Origin: Allgaiera indica | GTDB lineage: Bacteria > Pseudomonadota > Alphaproteobacteria > Rhodobacterales > Rhodobacteraceae | Length of the DNA: 64,000 nucleotides | Direction: 5' to 3' | Assembly: GCF_900106675.1 (NCBI RefSeq) | Contig: NZ_FNOB01000005.1 | Location: 157,046 to 221,045 of the forward strand | In this document: piece by piece, positions 42,021 through 51,332 of the stretch | Numbering within the stretch: position 1 is the first letter of the stretch | Layout of the letters: the number at the start of each line of letters is the position of its first letter | Notes under the pieces: generated by a model | The model's input: only the letters and a program-made list of their open reading frames with translations | Told to the model about the DNA's origin: nothing | Database searches by the model: none | Translations under genes and position numbers: made by a program

Positions 42021-42608
42021 ATGCAAGTCATCCTACTCCAGCGCGTGTCCAAGCTTGGGCAGATGGGCGATGTCGTGACCGTCAAGGACGGCTACGGCCG
42101 CAACTTCCTGCTGCCGCAGGGCAAGGCGCTGCGCGCGACCGAGGCCAACATCGCCTCGTTCCAGGACCGCAAGGCCCAGCTCGAGGCGCATAACCTCGAA
42201 ACCAAGAAGGAAGCCGATGCGCTGGCAGAAAAGCTCGACGGTCAGACCTTCGTCGTGATTCGCCAGGCTTCGGATTCGGGCGCCCTTTACGGTTCGGTCA
42301 CCACCCGTGACGCCGCCGATGCGGCCACCGAGGCCGGCTTTACCGTCGATCGCGGCCAGGTCGTTCTGGTCCGCCCGATCAAGGATCTGGGTCTGCACCA
42401 GGTCAACGTCGTGCTGCACCCCGAGGTCGAGGTCTCGATCACCCTGAACGTGGCGCGCTCGGCCGAAGAGGCCGAACTGCAGGCCTCGGGCAAGTCGATC
42501 CAGGAACTGGCCGCCGAAGAGGAAGCCGCCGCCGAGTTCGAGATTTCCGAACTCTTCGACGACATCGGCAGTGCCGGCCAGGACGAGGACCAGGCCGAAG
42601 AGGCCTGA
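42021..42608 (+). CDS. rplI: 50S ribosomal protein L9
   Basis: The protein has 195 residues, longer than the E. coli protein because of an acidic C-terminal tail ([16 protein letters not shown]), common in alphaproteobacteria. The N-terminal domain [20 protein letters not shown] with [13 protein letters not shown] is diagnostic. A long connecting helix follows before the C-terminal domain. It binds domain V of 23S rRNA. Confidence 0.97.
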   Translation: MQVILLQRVSKLGQMGDVVTVKDGYGRNFLLPQGKALRATEANIASFQDRKAQLEAHNLETKKEADALAEKLDGQTFVVIRQASDSGALYGSVTTRDAADAATEAGFTVDRGQVVLVRPIKDLGLHQVNVVLHPEVEVSITLNVARSAEEAELQASGKSIQELAAEEEAAAEFEISELFDDIGSAGQDEDQAEEA

Positions 42609-42638
42609 GCACCGTCTTCTGACGCCCCCCAAGACAGC

Positions 42639-42670
42639 AAAGGCCGCGCCCTGAGGTGCGGCCTTTCGCA
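42639..42670 (+). terminator. Intrinsic terminator after rplI
   Basis: AAAGGCCGC and GCGGCCTTT form a nine-base-pair stem with an 11-base loop. The T-run is short (TTT within the stem, then CGCATTCC), so strength is moderate. Confidence 0.6.
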
Positions 42671-42718
42671 TTCCGGCAGACAGGCGGCGGCCCGTGATCG
42701 CGGGCCGGGCCGCGTGCG

Positions 42719-43066
42719 TCAGCCCTTTGGGCCGGCCTTTGCGCCGCGGGTGTGGATCACCTTCTGCACCAGCGCCACGAACTGGTCTCGTTCAGCCACG
42801 GAAAGCCCGGCCAGCGAGGCCGCATTCTCGTCTATCGCCGCGGCGGTCGCGGCCCCTTTCAACGCCCGCCCCCGGCTGGTCAGCCAGACCCGTTGAACAC
42901 GGCCGTCGTTCTCGTCCCTCTTGCGGGTGACAAGGCCGTCGCGCTCCATTCGCGTCAAGGTATTGGCCATCGTCGCCTGTTCGATATCCAGCCGCTCGAC
43001 CAGTTGCTTCTGCGACAACCCGTCGGTCTCCCACAATTCGAGCAAGGCGGGAAACGTTCCGGTCAT
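42719..43066 (-). CDS. MarR-type regulator, N-terminus probably frameshifted
   Basis: The 115-residue frame begins MTGTFPALLELWETDGLSQK and has a complete winged-helix part (LVERLDIEQATMANTLTRME, GLVTRKRDENDGRVQRVWL). Full MarR proteins have about 30-40 more residues ahead of this. They are found here in another frame (AIAGRAARISP, from an ATG at 43191 or 43119), which ends at a TGA overlapping this ATG. One missing base in the CCC run near 43076 would join them as RAARISP-AGLMTGTFP. It may be a pseudogene, a sequencing error, or two coupled open frames. The regulator's ligand is unknown. Confidence 0.65.
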   Translation of the reverse strand: MTGTFPALLELWETDGLSQKQLVERLDIEQATMANTLTRMERDGLVTRKRDENDGRVQRVWLTSRGRALKGAATAAAIDENAASLAGLSVAERDQFVALVQKVIHTRGAKAGPKG

Positions 43067-43180
43067 CAGGCCCGCGGGCTGATCCGCGCCGCGCGGCCCG
43101 CGATCGCGAGCGCCGCCATCTCCGGTTTCCGGCTGGCGCGGAACGGGCGCGGGCCCGCCTTGGCGCGCAAACGCGGACGA

Positions 43181-43930
43181 ATGCCGTTCATCGCCGCAAA
43201 TGGCATCCTGGTTCTGGTTCCCGCGGCGCTCTATCTTTCGGCCAGCGCGCGGGCGGTGAACTTCGGCATATGGTTCGACGCGGTACAGACGCTGGGGCTT
43301 TGCGCAGGCGCGGTGAACATCACGCTGCTTGCGCTGAACATGCGCGACGGCCTGCGCCTGACCTGGGCACGGCGCCAAATGGCGGCCCGCCAGGCCCGGC
43401 CCCGCGCAAAACCGGCACGGCCGTCAGTCCAGTTCGCCGCTTTCGCGCATCCGCTCCAGCCCGGCTTCCAGATATTCGGTGACCATGGGCTGGCCCAGCA
43501 GATAGGTGCTGACCGAGCCGGAATGGCTTTCGGCTGCCAGTTCCATCATCTCGTCCCATTCCTCGGGGTCGCCATCCTCGCGGCCGATCCAGAACAGCGC
43601 CACCAGCGCGTGCTGCTGTTCCTCGTTCATGCCCTCGATCTCGTTGATCAGTTCCTCCTCGGTCATCTCGCCTTCCAGCGCCTGCAGCACGTCGGGCCCC
43701 TCGTCGTCGGTCGGATTGCCACCCGGATCGTCGACATCGGCGGCCTCCTTGGCCATCACCGCGTTGAACCTCAGGACCAGTTCCTCGATTTCCTCGTCAT
43801 CGAACGGCAGATCGGCCATGACGCGCTTCCTCCTGTCTCCTCTTGCCTGTCGGGGCCGAACGCGGCAGGGCCGCCGCGGTTCCCAACACGAAAAGAGCCG
43901 CCCGAAGGCGGCCCTTCCCGGCAAATCTAG
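43181..43930 (+). CDS. Small membrane protein, C-terminal extent uncertain
   Basis: The credible part is the first 80 or so residues: two hydrophobic helices (FIAANGILVLVPAALYLSAS and QTLGLCAGAVNITLLALNM), then LNMRDGLRLTWARRQM and a basic tail. Past about 43423 the frame is antisense to the DUF3775 gene and probably not a real coding extension. No in-frame stop occurs before 43930, so the gene as drawn overlaps that gene completely. The real C-terminus may have been lost to an indel. Its first bases overlap the putative 5' part of the MarR gene. Function unknown. Confidence 0.35.
   Translation: MPFIAANGILVLVPAALYLSASARAVNFGIWFDAVQTLGLCAGAVNITLLALNMRDGLRLTWARRQMAARQARPRAKPARPSVQFAAFAHPLQPGFQIFGDHGLAQQIGADRAGMAFGCQFHHLVPFLGVAILAADPEQRHQRVLLFLVHALDLVDQFLLGHLAFQRLQHVGPLVVGRIATRIVDIGGLLGHHRVEPQDQFLDFLVIERQIGHDALPPVSSCLSGPNAAGPPRFPTRKEPPEGGPSRQI
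43424..43819 (-). CDS. DUF3775 protein
   Basis: This 131-residue, strongly acidic soluble protein begins MADLPFDDEEIEELVLRFNA. The conserved core is EEQQHALVALFWIGREDGDP followed by WDEMMELAAES and STYLLGQPMVTEYLEAGLE. No catalytic residues are evident and the family's role is unknown. It lies downstream of tig on the same strand, separated by the tig terminator, so it is likely independent. Confidence 0.8.
   Translation of the reverse strand: MADLPFDDEEIEELVLRFNAVMAKEAADVDDPGGNPTDDEGPDVLQALEGEMTEEELINEIEGMNEEQQHALVALFWIGREDGDPEEWDEMMELAAESHSGSVSTYLLGQPMVTEYLEAGLERMRESGELD
43891..43912 (-). terminator. Intrinsic terminator of tig
   Basis: GCCGCC-TTCG-GGCGGC, a stable UUCG-type tetraloop hairpin, is followed on the minus strand by TCTTTTCG. 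It starts 27 bases after the tig stop. Confidence 0.75.
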
Positions 43931-43938
43931 GCCAGAGT

Positions 43939-45273
43939 TCAGGCTTCGTCGAGCGCCTCGACGGCCTTCTGAAGATCGTCCTTCGAGGCCTCCTTCTCGT
44001 CGACCTTGGCGTGGCCGATGATGTGATCCACCACCTTGTCCTCGAACAGCGGCGCGCGGATCTGGCTCTGGATCTCCTGGTTCTGCTGGACGAAGTCGAA
44101 GAACGCGCGTTCCTGCCCCGGGTACTGGCGCGCCTGGGTCAGGATCGCCTGGGTCATCTCGCTGTCGGTCACCTCGATCTCATGCTTGCGGCCCATCTCG
44201 GCCAGCAGCAGGCCCAGCCGCACCCGGCGGGTGGCCAGCTTGGTGTGCTCGTCGGTCACCTCGACATCGCCATGATCATGGCCCTGATGCTCGGGGTTTT
44301 CCTCGTGCCACAGCTGATGCGCGATCTGCTTGGCCTCGGCCTCGACCAGGCTGGGCGGCAGCTCGAAATCCACCAGCGCGTCCAGCTGATCAAGCAGCGA
44401 CCGCTTCATCACCGCGCGGGTCGCGTCCTTGTATTCCTCTTCCAGACGCTCGCCGATCTGGGCCTTCAGCGCGGCCAGATCCTCGGCGCCGTATTTCTTG
44501 GCCAGCTCGTCGTCCACCTCGGCCGGCTTGGGCTCTTTCACCGCCTTCACGGTGCATGCGAAGACCGCGTCCTTGCCGGCCAGGTTCGCCGCGCCGTACT
44601 CCGACGGGAAGCTTACCTTCACCTCGACTTCGTCGCCGGCCTTGGCGCCGACCAGCTGCTCCTCGAAGCCGGGGATGAAGCTGCCCGAGCCCAGCACCAG
44701 CGGGTAATCCTCGGCGGCACCGCCCTCGAAGGCCTCGCCATCCACCTTGCCCAGGAAGTCGATCACCACCTGATCGCCGTCCTTCGCCTTCGAGCCCTTC
44801 TTGCGGTCCTCGAAATTCTCGGCCGAGGCGGCAAGGTTCTGCAGCGCCTCGTCGACCGAGGCCTCGTCGGCCTTCACCATCAAGCGTTCGAGCTTGAGCT
44901 TGTCCAGATCCACCTCGGGGATCTCGGGCAGCGCCTCATAGGACATGTCGACGACCACGTCGTCGCCTTCCGTCCAGCTGTCGCCGTTTTGCATCTTCAC
45001 GTCGGGCTGCAGCGCGGGACGATCGCCCGAAGCCTCGAAATGCTCGCGCATGGCGCCGTCGACGCTGTCCTGGATCGCGTCGCCGATCAGGCGCTGGCCG
45101 AACTGCTTGCGCAGCATCGCCAGCGGCACCTTGCCCTTGCGGAAACCCTTCATCTCCACCTCGGGCTGCGCCTCGATCAGCTTTTCCTGCACCTTGGCGT
45201 CCAGCTCGGCCGCAGTCACCGTGATGGTGTAGCCGCGCTTCAGACCGTCCTTGAGGGTCTCGGTGACCTGCAT
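43939..45273 (-). CDS. tig: Trigger factor
   Basis: This 444-residue ribosome-associated chaperone has peptidyl-prolyl isomerase activity. The N-terminal ribosome-binding domain has [12 protein letters not shown], close to the usual signature that docks on L23. The FKBP-like domain follows (about 160-245, [20 protein letters not shown]). The C-terminal helical arms form the chaperone cradle. A His-rich stretch ([17 protein letters not shown], [14 protein letters not shown]) is in the third domain. It is transcribed just downstream of tRNA-Leu. Confidence 0.97.
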   Translation of the reverse strand: MQVTETLKDGLKRGYTITVTAAELDAKVQEKLIEAQPEVEMKGFRKGKVPLAMLRKQFGQRLIGDAIQDSVDGAMREHFEASGDRPALQPDVKMQNGDSWTEGDDVVVDMSYEALPEIPEVDLDKLKLERLMVKADEASVDEALQNLAASAENFEDRKKGSKAKDGDQVVIDFLGKVDGEAFEGGAAEDYPLVLGSGSFIPGFEEQLVGAKAGDEVEVKVSFPSEYGAANLAGKDAVFACTVKAVKEPKPAEVDDELAKKYGAEDLAALKAQIGERLEEEYKDATRAVMKRSLLDQLDALVDFELPPSLVEAEAKQIAHQLWHEENPEHQGHDHGDVEVTDEHTKLATRRVRLGLLLAEMGRKHEIEVTDSEMTQAILTQARQYPGQERAFFDFVQQNQEIQSQIRAPLFEDKVVDHIIGHAKVDEKEASKDDLQKAVEALDEA

Positions 45274-45295
45274 GTGTTCGTCCTTCTTTCACCTT

Positions 45296-45380
45296 TGGTG
45301 CGGGTGGAGGGACTTGAACCCCCACGCCTTGCGGCGCCAGAACCTAAATCTGGTGCGTCTGCCAATTTCGCCACACCCGC
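45296..45380 (-). tRNA. tRNA-Leu (anticodon UAG)
   Basis: The 85-base gene includes an encoded CCA. The acceptor stem GCGGGTG/CACCCGC, D-arm, anticodon stem CCAGA/TCTGG with loop TTTAGGT (anticodon TAG), a long variable arm and TPsiC arm GGGGGTTCAAGTCCCTC are all present. It reads CUA and, with wobble, other CUN leucine codons. It ends 22 bases before tig starts. Confidence 0.95.
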
Positions 45381-45568
45381 ATGTGCCAAGGGCGCCCCGA
45401 CCGTCTCCTCCGGCCGGACCGCCCCGAAATCGGCGCCCTTCTAGCAAAGGCGCGGGGCGGATGCGAGAGGAAAAACAGCCCCACAAAAAGCCTGCGCGTA
45501 ACCCATTCTTGACACATTCTCGGCCAAAACTGTCTTCACGACCCGCCACAGCCGCCACAGGAACGATC

Positions 45569-46048
45569 ATGCCGACGCAGTTTTCGCCCCCGCCGCAGCC
45601 ATCCGAAATCGCCCAGACCGGCGGGATCGCGGCGGGCAGCATCGTGTTGACGACCGATGGCGCGCTGCCGGTGGAACACCTGACCGCGGGCGACCGGATC
45701 ATCACCCGTGACGGGATACGCCAGCTGCGCGGCGTCTCGGTGCGTTGCCTGCGCCGTGCCCGGGCGGTGCGGATCGGCGCCAGCACGCTGGACCGCGACT
45801 GCCCGGAGGCGGATCTTCTGGTCGCGCCCGATCAGAAGGTGCTGGTAAGCGACTGGCGCGCCAAGGCGCTGTTCGGCGCGCCGCGGGCGATGGTCGAGGC
45901 CCGGCGGCTGATTGACGGCGAATTCATTCGCGCCGAGACGGTGGAGACCCTGCGTGTCTTTGATCTGGACCTCGGCCGCCCGGCGGTGATCTACGCCAAC
46001 GGGCTGGAGCTTGGGCTTGATCCCGCGGCCGTGTCCGCCGAGGCCTGA
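45569..46048 (+). CDS. Short Hint-domain protein lacking the catalytic Cys
   Basis: The protein has 159 residues with AGGA before the start. The Hint (Hedgehog/intein) fold covers residues 17-120: GSIVLTTDGALPVEHLTAGDRIITRDG, here cited in part, and later APDQKVLVSDWRAKALFG. Active members carry Cys as the first Hint residue and His in the second block (HRVLV). Here those positions read Gly/Ile and Gln. Self-processing is therefore unlikely. Such short Hint proteins are common in Rhodobacteraceae with unknown roles. No signal peptide was seen. Confidence 0.8.
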   Translation: MPTQFSPPPQPSEIAQTGGIAAGSIVLTTDGALPVEHLTAGDRIITRDGIRQLRGVSVRCLRRARAVRIGASTLDRDCPEADLLVAPDQKVLVSDWRAKALFGAPRAMVEARRLIDGEFIRAETVETLRVFDLDLGRPAVIYANGLELGLDPAAVSAEA

Positions 46049-46094
46049 CACCCTTCCCCTGATGATCGCGGATCCCGGCGCCGGGGGTTTCACA

Positions 46095-46132
46095 CCCCCG
46101 GACCCCCGTGGAGTATTTGACCCAAGATGAAG
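46095..46132 (-). repeat. Dispersed intergenic repeat, copy 6
   Basis: On the minus strand it reads CTTCATCTTGGGTCAAATAC then TCCACGGGGGTCCGGGGG. It is most similar to copy 1 near 3.5 kb. It lies between the Hint gene and the NAD(P)HX repair gene. Confidence 0.5.
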
Positions 46133-46229
46133 CAGCAGGAGCATCCCCGCTGCTTTCCGGTCCAGATATTCCGGGAGCAGACATTTCGGGGCACCAATAG
46201 AGCACCAATGGTCGGCGCGCCGAGGCGGC

Positions 46230-47876
46230 CTATAGCCCCTGCGCGCGCAGAACCTCTGGCAGGATTTCAGGCAGATCCTCGGCGATCAGGCCGGGGCCGA
46301 AGCGGCGGGCGGCCTCGACATGTAGCCAGGCCGCGGTTTCGGCCGCCTGCATCGGTTCGAACCCGCGCGCGAGCAGCCCGGTGATCAGCCCGGCCAGCAC
46401 ATCGCCCGACCCGGCCGTCGCCAGCCAGGGCGCCGCGCGCTCGTACAGGGCCGCGTGCAGGCTGCAGCGGCCATCGGGGGCCGCGATCACCGTGTCCGGG
46501 CCCTTCATCAGCACCACGCAGCCCGCCCGCGCCGCCGCCGCCCGCGCCGCATCGACCCGCGAATAGGCCGGCCCTGCGGTTGCCGGCGCCTGGAGCCGGT
46601 CGGAGATATCGGGAAACAGCCGCGCGAATTCGCCGCCATGCGGGGTCAGCACGACGCGCTGGCCGCAGGTCGCGTCGAACAGCGTCTCGGGGGTCTCGGC
46701 GAAGACCGTCAGCGCATCGGCATCCAGCACCGTCGCCCGGCCCGCCGCGCGCGCGCCCAGCGCCGCGCGCGTCAGATCCCGGCTGCCGGCGCCGACCCCC
46801 AGCCCCGGCCCCAGGCAGAGCGCGCCGATGCGCCGGTCGTCGAGCGTGCGGGCAAGGTCGTCCGCGCCGTCGATCGCGCGCAGCATCACCGCGTTCAGTT
46901 GCGCCGCGTTCTCGGCCAGGGCGGGCGTCGGGCAGCCCAATGTCACCAGCCCCGCGCCGATGCGCAGGGCGGCGCGTGCCGCCAACCGCCCGGCGCCGCC
47001 CCGCCCCGCCCCGCCGGCCAGCACCAGGGCGTGGCCATGGGCGTATTTGTGCAATTGCCACGAGGGTTTGGCCAGCAGCCCGGGCGAGATCGGATCGCAG
47101 CCGACGGTGGCGCGCCGGTCCGCAGCAAGCCGCGCCCGCGCCTCGGGCGGCAGGCGCTGGCGGTCGGCCCGCGGCAGGCCGATATCGGCAACCACCAGTT
47201 GCCCGCAGCGCAGCGGCCCGCCGGCCAGGCCCGGCGCCGGATGGGTCAGCAGATGGCCCAGCTTGGCGGCATGGAAGGTCACCGTCAGCGCCGCCATCAT
47301 CGCGCCGCCCAGCACCGCGCCGCTGTCGCTGCAAAGCCCCGAGGGCAGATCCACCGACACCGTGCGCGGCCCGCCGCCCTGGCGCCAGCGCGCGGAGAAT
47401 TTCAGAAACAGCGCCAATCCGGATTTCGCCATCTCGATCGGCCGCGTCAGCCCGATCCCGAACAGCGCGTCGATGAACAGATCCGCCCCGAAGGTGGCCA
47501 GCTCTCCGACATCGGCCACCGCCTGGGCCGGGGTGACGCGGCCGGTCTCGCACCAGCGGTCGTACATGGCTCGGGCGGGGTCGGGCAGCCGCTCGGGCGC
47601 GCCATAGAGATAGACCGCCACCGTCCAGCCCCGCGCGCGCAGCAGCCGCGCCACGACGAAGCCGTCACCGCCGTTGTTGCCCGGCCCGCACAGCACGATC
47701 GCCCGCCGATCGCCCGCTTCCAGCGCCGGCCAGTTTGCCAGAATCGCCGCGACCACGCTTTCGCCCGCGCGCTCCATCAGCTCCCCGGCCGAGACTTTCC
47801 CCGAGGCGACGGCCACAGCCTCGACCGCCCGCATTTGCGCCGCTGTCAGAACCTCGGTCCCGTTGCGCTCAACCAT
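46230..47876 (-). CDS. nnr: Bifunctional NAD(P)HX epimerase/dehydratase
   Basis: The protein has 548 residues. It repairs hydrated NAD(P)H: the N-terminal YjeF_N domain (about 1-215) epimerises NAD(P)HX, and the C-terminal YjeF_C ribokinase-like domain (about 235-540) dehydrates the S form using ADP. Motifs are LCGPGNNGGDGFVVARLL in the first domain, and TPHGGEFARLF and AGSGDVLAGLITGLLA in the second. The start at MVERNGTEVL was chosen because it gives the family's usual N-terminus. The gene diverges from glnB, sharing a 176-base intergenic region. Confidence 0.95.
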   Translation of the reverse strand: MVERNGTEVLTAAQMRAVEAVAVASGKVSAGELMERAGESVVAAILANWPALEAGDRRAIVLCGPGNNGGDGFVVARLLRARGWTVAVYLYGAPERLPDPARAMYDRWCETGRVTPAQAVADVGELATFGADLFIDALFGIGLTRPIEMAKSGLALFLKFSARWRQGGGPRTVSVDLPSGLCSDSGAVLGGAMMAALTVTFHAAKLGHLLTHPAPGLAGGPLRCGQLVVADIGLPRADRQRLPPEARARLAADRRATVGCDPISPGLLAKPSWQLHKYAHGHALVLAGGAGRGGAGRLAARAALRIGAGLVTLGCPTPALAENAAQLNAVMLRAIDGADDLARTLDDRRIGALCLGPGLGVGAGSRDLTRAALGARAAGRATVLDADALTVFAETPETLFDATCGQRVVLTPHGGEFARLFPDISDRLQAPATAGPAYSRVDAARAAAARAGCVVLMKGPDTVIAAPDGRCSLHAALYERAAPWLATAGSGDVLAGLITGLLARGFEPMQAAETAAWLHVEAARRFGPGLIAEDLPEILPEVLRAQGL

Positions 47877-48010
47877 GTCACCCTTGACCTTTCGCACAAC
47901 GCCCAATCAGACGCCAAGTTGCACATTATTTCATCACTTGCGGCGGAATTCGGCCTGCCGCCCCGGGCCCCGCCTGCGGCTCGATTGTCCCTGGGGGACG
48001 AAAATGATGA

Positions 48011-48391
<381 letters not shown>

Positions 48392-48490
48392 CCGGACGCC
48401 ACGACAGGCGCGCGCGACCCGCGTATCCATAGGAACACCGAGGCGGCACGCCGCCCGCAAGACATGCTCAACAGAAGGGATCATGGTCAC

Positions 48491-49897
48491 ATGAGCAAGG
48501 ATAAGGTTCTCAAGACCCTCAAGGACGAGGACGTCGAATACGTCGACATCCGCTTCACCGACCCGCGCGGCAAGCTGCAGCACGTCACGGTGTTGGCCGA
48601 CCAGGTCGACGAGGATTTCCTCGACGAGGGCTTCATGTTCGACGGCTCGTCCATCGCCGGCTGGAAGTCGATCGACCAGTCCGACATGAAACTGATGCCC
48701 GATTGCGACAGCGCCTATATCGACCCGTTCTATGCCGAGAAGACGCTGTGCCTGCATTGCAACGTGCAGGAGCCCGACACCGGCGAGGCCTATGACCGCG
48801 ATCCGCGCTCGACCGCGGTGAAGGCAGAGGCCTACCTGAAGGCCACCGGCATCGGCGACACCGCCTATTTCGGCCCCGAGGCCGAATTCTTCATCTTCGA
48901 CGACGTGCGCTTCTCGGTCTCGATGAACAAGGTCAGCTATGAGGTCGACGCGATCGACGGCGCCTGGAACACCGACACCGAATACGAGACCGGCAACACC
49001 GGCCACCGTCCGGGCGTCAAGGGCGGCTATTTCCCGGTGAACCCGATCGACGACGCGCAGGACCTGCGCTCGGAGATGCTGAGCACCATGAAGCGCATGG
49101 GCATGAAGGTCGACAAGCACCACCACGAGGTGGCCTCGTGCCAGCACGAGCTGGGCCTGATCTTCGGCACGCTGACGACCCAGGCCGACAACATCCAGAA
49201 GTACAAATACGTGATCCACAACGTGGCCCATGCCTATGGCAAGTCGGCCACCTTCATGCCGAAGCCGATCAAGGGCGACAACGGCACCGGCATGCATGTC
49301 AACATGTCGGTCTGGAAGGACGGCAAGCCGCTGTTCGCGGGCGACAAATACGCCGACCTCAGCCAGGAGGCGCTGTATTTCATCGGCGGCATCCTCAAGC
49401 ACGCCAAGGCGCTGAACGCCTTCACCAACCCCGGCACCAATTCCTACAAGCGCCTGATCCCGGGTTTCGAGGCCCCCGTGCTGCGCGCCTATTCGGCCCG
49501 CAACCGTTCGGGCTGCGTGCGCATTCCGTGGGCGGAAAGCCCGAAGGCCAAGCGCGTCGAGGCCCGCTTCCCCGACCCGTCGGCAAACCCCTATCTGGCG
49601 TTCTCGGCGCTTCTGATGGCCGGCCTCGACGGCATCAAGAACAAGATCGACCCGGGCCCCTCGTCCGACAAGGACCTCTACGACCTTCCGCCCGAGGAAC
49701 TGGCTTCGATCCCGACCGTCTGCGGCAGCCTGCGCGAGGCGCTGGAGGAACTGGAGAAGGACCACGATTTCCTGCTTGCCGGCGACGTGTTCACCAAGGA
49801 CCAGATCGAGGGCTACATGGCGCTCAAGTGGGAAGAGGTCTACGCCTACGAGCACACCCCGCACCCGGTGGAATACCAGCTTTACTACAGCTGCTGA
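48491..49897 (+). CDS. glnA: Glutamine synthetase type I
   Basis: The protein has 468 residues, the normal length. It joins ammonia to glutamate using [14 protein letters not shown] and PEAEFFIFD are in the N-terminal part; [11 protein letters not shown] (metal and glutamate site) is in the middle; Tyr397 in [14 protein letters not shown] is the adenylylation site, so it is regulated GSI-beta. Start ATG comes 99 bases after glnB. Confidence 0.98.
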   Translation: MSKDKVLKTLKDEDVEYVDIRFTDPRGKLQHVTVLADQVDEDFLDEGFMFDGSSIAGWKSIDQSDMKLMPDCDSAYIDPFYAEKTLCLHCNVQEPDTGEAYDRDPRSTAVKAEAYLKATGIGDTAYFGPEAEFFIFDDVRFSVSMNKVSYEVDAIDGAWNTDTEYETGNTGHRPGVKGGYFPVNPIDDAQDLRSEMLSTMKRMGMKVDKHHHEVASCQHELGLIFGTLTTQADNIQKYKYVIHNVAHAYGKSATFMPKPIKGDNGTGMHVNMSVWKDGKPLFAGDKYADLSQEALYFIGGILKHAKALNAFTNPGTNSYKRLIPGFEAPVLRAYSARNRSGCVRIPWAESPKAKRVEARFPDPSANPYLAFSALLMAGLDGIKNKIDPGPSSDKDLYDLPPEELASIPTVCGSLREALEELEKDHDFLLAGDVFTKDQIEGYMALKWEEVYAYEHTPHPVEYQLYYSC

Positions 49898-49953
49898 TCC
49901 CGCCGCCCGATGCCCCCTGGACCGGGGGTATCGGCACGCCGGTTCGACCGACC

Positions 49954-49980
49954 GCAAGGGCGCCCTCGTGGCGCCCTTGC
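49954..49980 (+). terminator. Hairpin terminator candidate after glnA
   Basis: An 11-base-pair perfect stem (GCAAGGGCGCC/GGCGCCCTTGC) with a CTCGT loop lies 57 bases after the glnA stop. No U-tract follows (CCGTTATG), so it may depend on additional factors or only stabilise the mRNA 3' end. Confidence 0.55.
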
Positions 49981-50116
49981 CCGTTATGTGGCGGAAAATA
50001 CGGGAAACAATCTTTTCCCCGACCGGCACCGCAGAAGCAGCAATTTTTGCGACAATCGCATCACTTTCCCCCGAATCCGCGCGTACTGCTGACGCAGCGG
50101 AAACGACTCCGGGCGG

Positions 50117-50178
50117 TTAACCATGAAATTTCCACATTTCACGCCCAAATGAGGCACATTCGCAGACCATCGTTAACC
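50117..50178 (+). promoter_or_regulatory. Two TTAACC half-sites (CtrA-like)
   Basis: GGTTAACC at 50115-50122 and GTTAACC at 50172-50178 lie in an AT-rich leader just ahead of the following gene. Each matches a CtrA half-site; no full TTAA-N7-TTAA is present. The remaining part of the 306-base gap after glnA holds the terminator hairpin and nothing else recognised. Confidence 0.35.
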
Positions 50179-50203
50179 TTGGGAACGAACTAGGGATTCC
50201 GTC

Positions 50204-51292
50204 ATGTACGACGCGATGAATCTGCAAGCGACAAGCACGAGCGTTTCGCTCCTGTACAAGGAGCGCCCGGTCTTGAATTTCGCGGCCTATGTCACGCGAA
50301 TGGAAAAGGCGTTGCGCGGAACGTTCGAAGACACGATGCAGCTGAGCTGGGACCATGATGATGTCGTCGTGATCGACATCGACGGCTCGCGTGTCTTGCT
50401 GGGCTATTGGGAAGCCACGGAAGCGGGCGACATCCAGCGCGAGGGCTGCGCGGCGGCGGTTGTCCTGTCGGTCGGCCCCGGCCCGGACTGGCGTGCCGAG
50501 ACCCGGCTGTCGCGCTACCGCAAGGCGCTGTGCAAATCGGTGGCCGCAGGGATCATCGAGCGCCATCCCGCCGATCTGGTGCTGTGGAAGGATCTGCAGG
50601 GCGTCTTCACCATCGAGGATTTCGACCTGATGATCGACCAGGCGGTCGACACCTGGCACGGGCAGGAAACCGAAGCGATCATCCCCGGCGGAATGGACGA
50701 CATCCCCGGGGCCGAGGCAGAGATCGCGATCGAGGCAGAGGCAGAGGCAAAGGCGATGGCCGCCGATAACGGCGATGTGGACGCAGAAACCCCACGCCGC
50801 GGCGCGGGCCGATTCGGCGCGATGCCGGTGCGGCGGCTGATGGAGCGGCTGGAAACCGAAATCCCCGACAATGCGCCGATGCGATTGCCGGACATGCCCG
50901 CGCCGCTGGCCGAATCCGCTGACCAGGCCGACGACACCGAAAGCCCGTCCGCGCTGGAAATTGCCGCGCGCGCCGATTTCGCCAAGCTGATCGCCAACGA
51001 CATGCCCGACCTGCCCGCCCCGGATCTTCCGCAACTTGACCGGATCCGCGACGCGCTTTATCCGGCGGATGTCGAAGAGGACCGCCCCGAGCTGGTGCAG
51101 CGTCTGGCGATCTACACCGCCAACACCACGCTGATGCTGGTGGCGCTGCCGGTTGGTGCCGCATTGATGACCTACAACGTGCTGGGCCGCGAAGATGCGA
51201 AGCTGACCGCGCGCGCCATGGCGCTGACCGGGGCCGCGATCGGGTTGATGCATTCCAGCTTCGGACTGGCGCTGATGCATTTGGTCAGCTGA
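50204..51292 (+). CDS. Membrane-anchored protein of unknown function
   Basis: The protein has 362 residues. The first 150 form a soluble alpha/beta-like part (LNFAAYVTRMEKALRGTFED, VVVIDIDGSRVLLGYWEATE, LSRYRKALCKSVAAGIIERH). A Glu/Ala-rich variable linker follows (about 165-300, AEAEIAIEAEAEAKAMA). Two C-terminal hydrophobic helices (about 310-330 and 340-360) anchor it. The middle repeats acidic and DMP-type stretches and is probably disordered. I do not recognise the family, although proteins of this layout are seen among Rhodobacteraceae. AT-rich CtrA-like half-sites ahead of it suggest developmental or motility-type control. Confidence 0.6.
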   Translation: MYDAMNLQATSTSVSLLYKERPVLNFAAYVTRMEKALRGTFEDTMQLSWDHDDVVVIDIDGSRVLLGYWEATEAGDIQREGCAAAVVLSVGPGPDWRAETRLSRYRKALCKSVAAGIIERHPADLVLWKDLQGVFTIEDFDLMIDQAVDTWHGQETEAIIPGGMDDIPGAEAEIAIEAEAEAKAMAADNGDVDAETPRRGAGRFGAMPVRRLMERLETEIPDNAPMRLPDMPAPLAESADQADDTESPSALEIAARADFAKLIANDMPDLPAPDLPQLDRIRDALYPADVEEDRPELVQRLAIYTANTTLMLVALPVGAALMTYNVLGREDAKLTARAMALTGAAIGLMHSSFGLALMHLVS

Positions 51293-51332
51293 CGGGCGCC
51301 ACCACCGGCGCTCGTCCTCGCGCGGAAACCGC

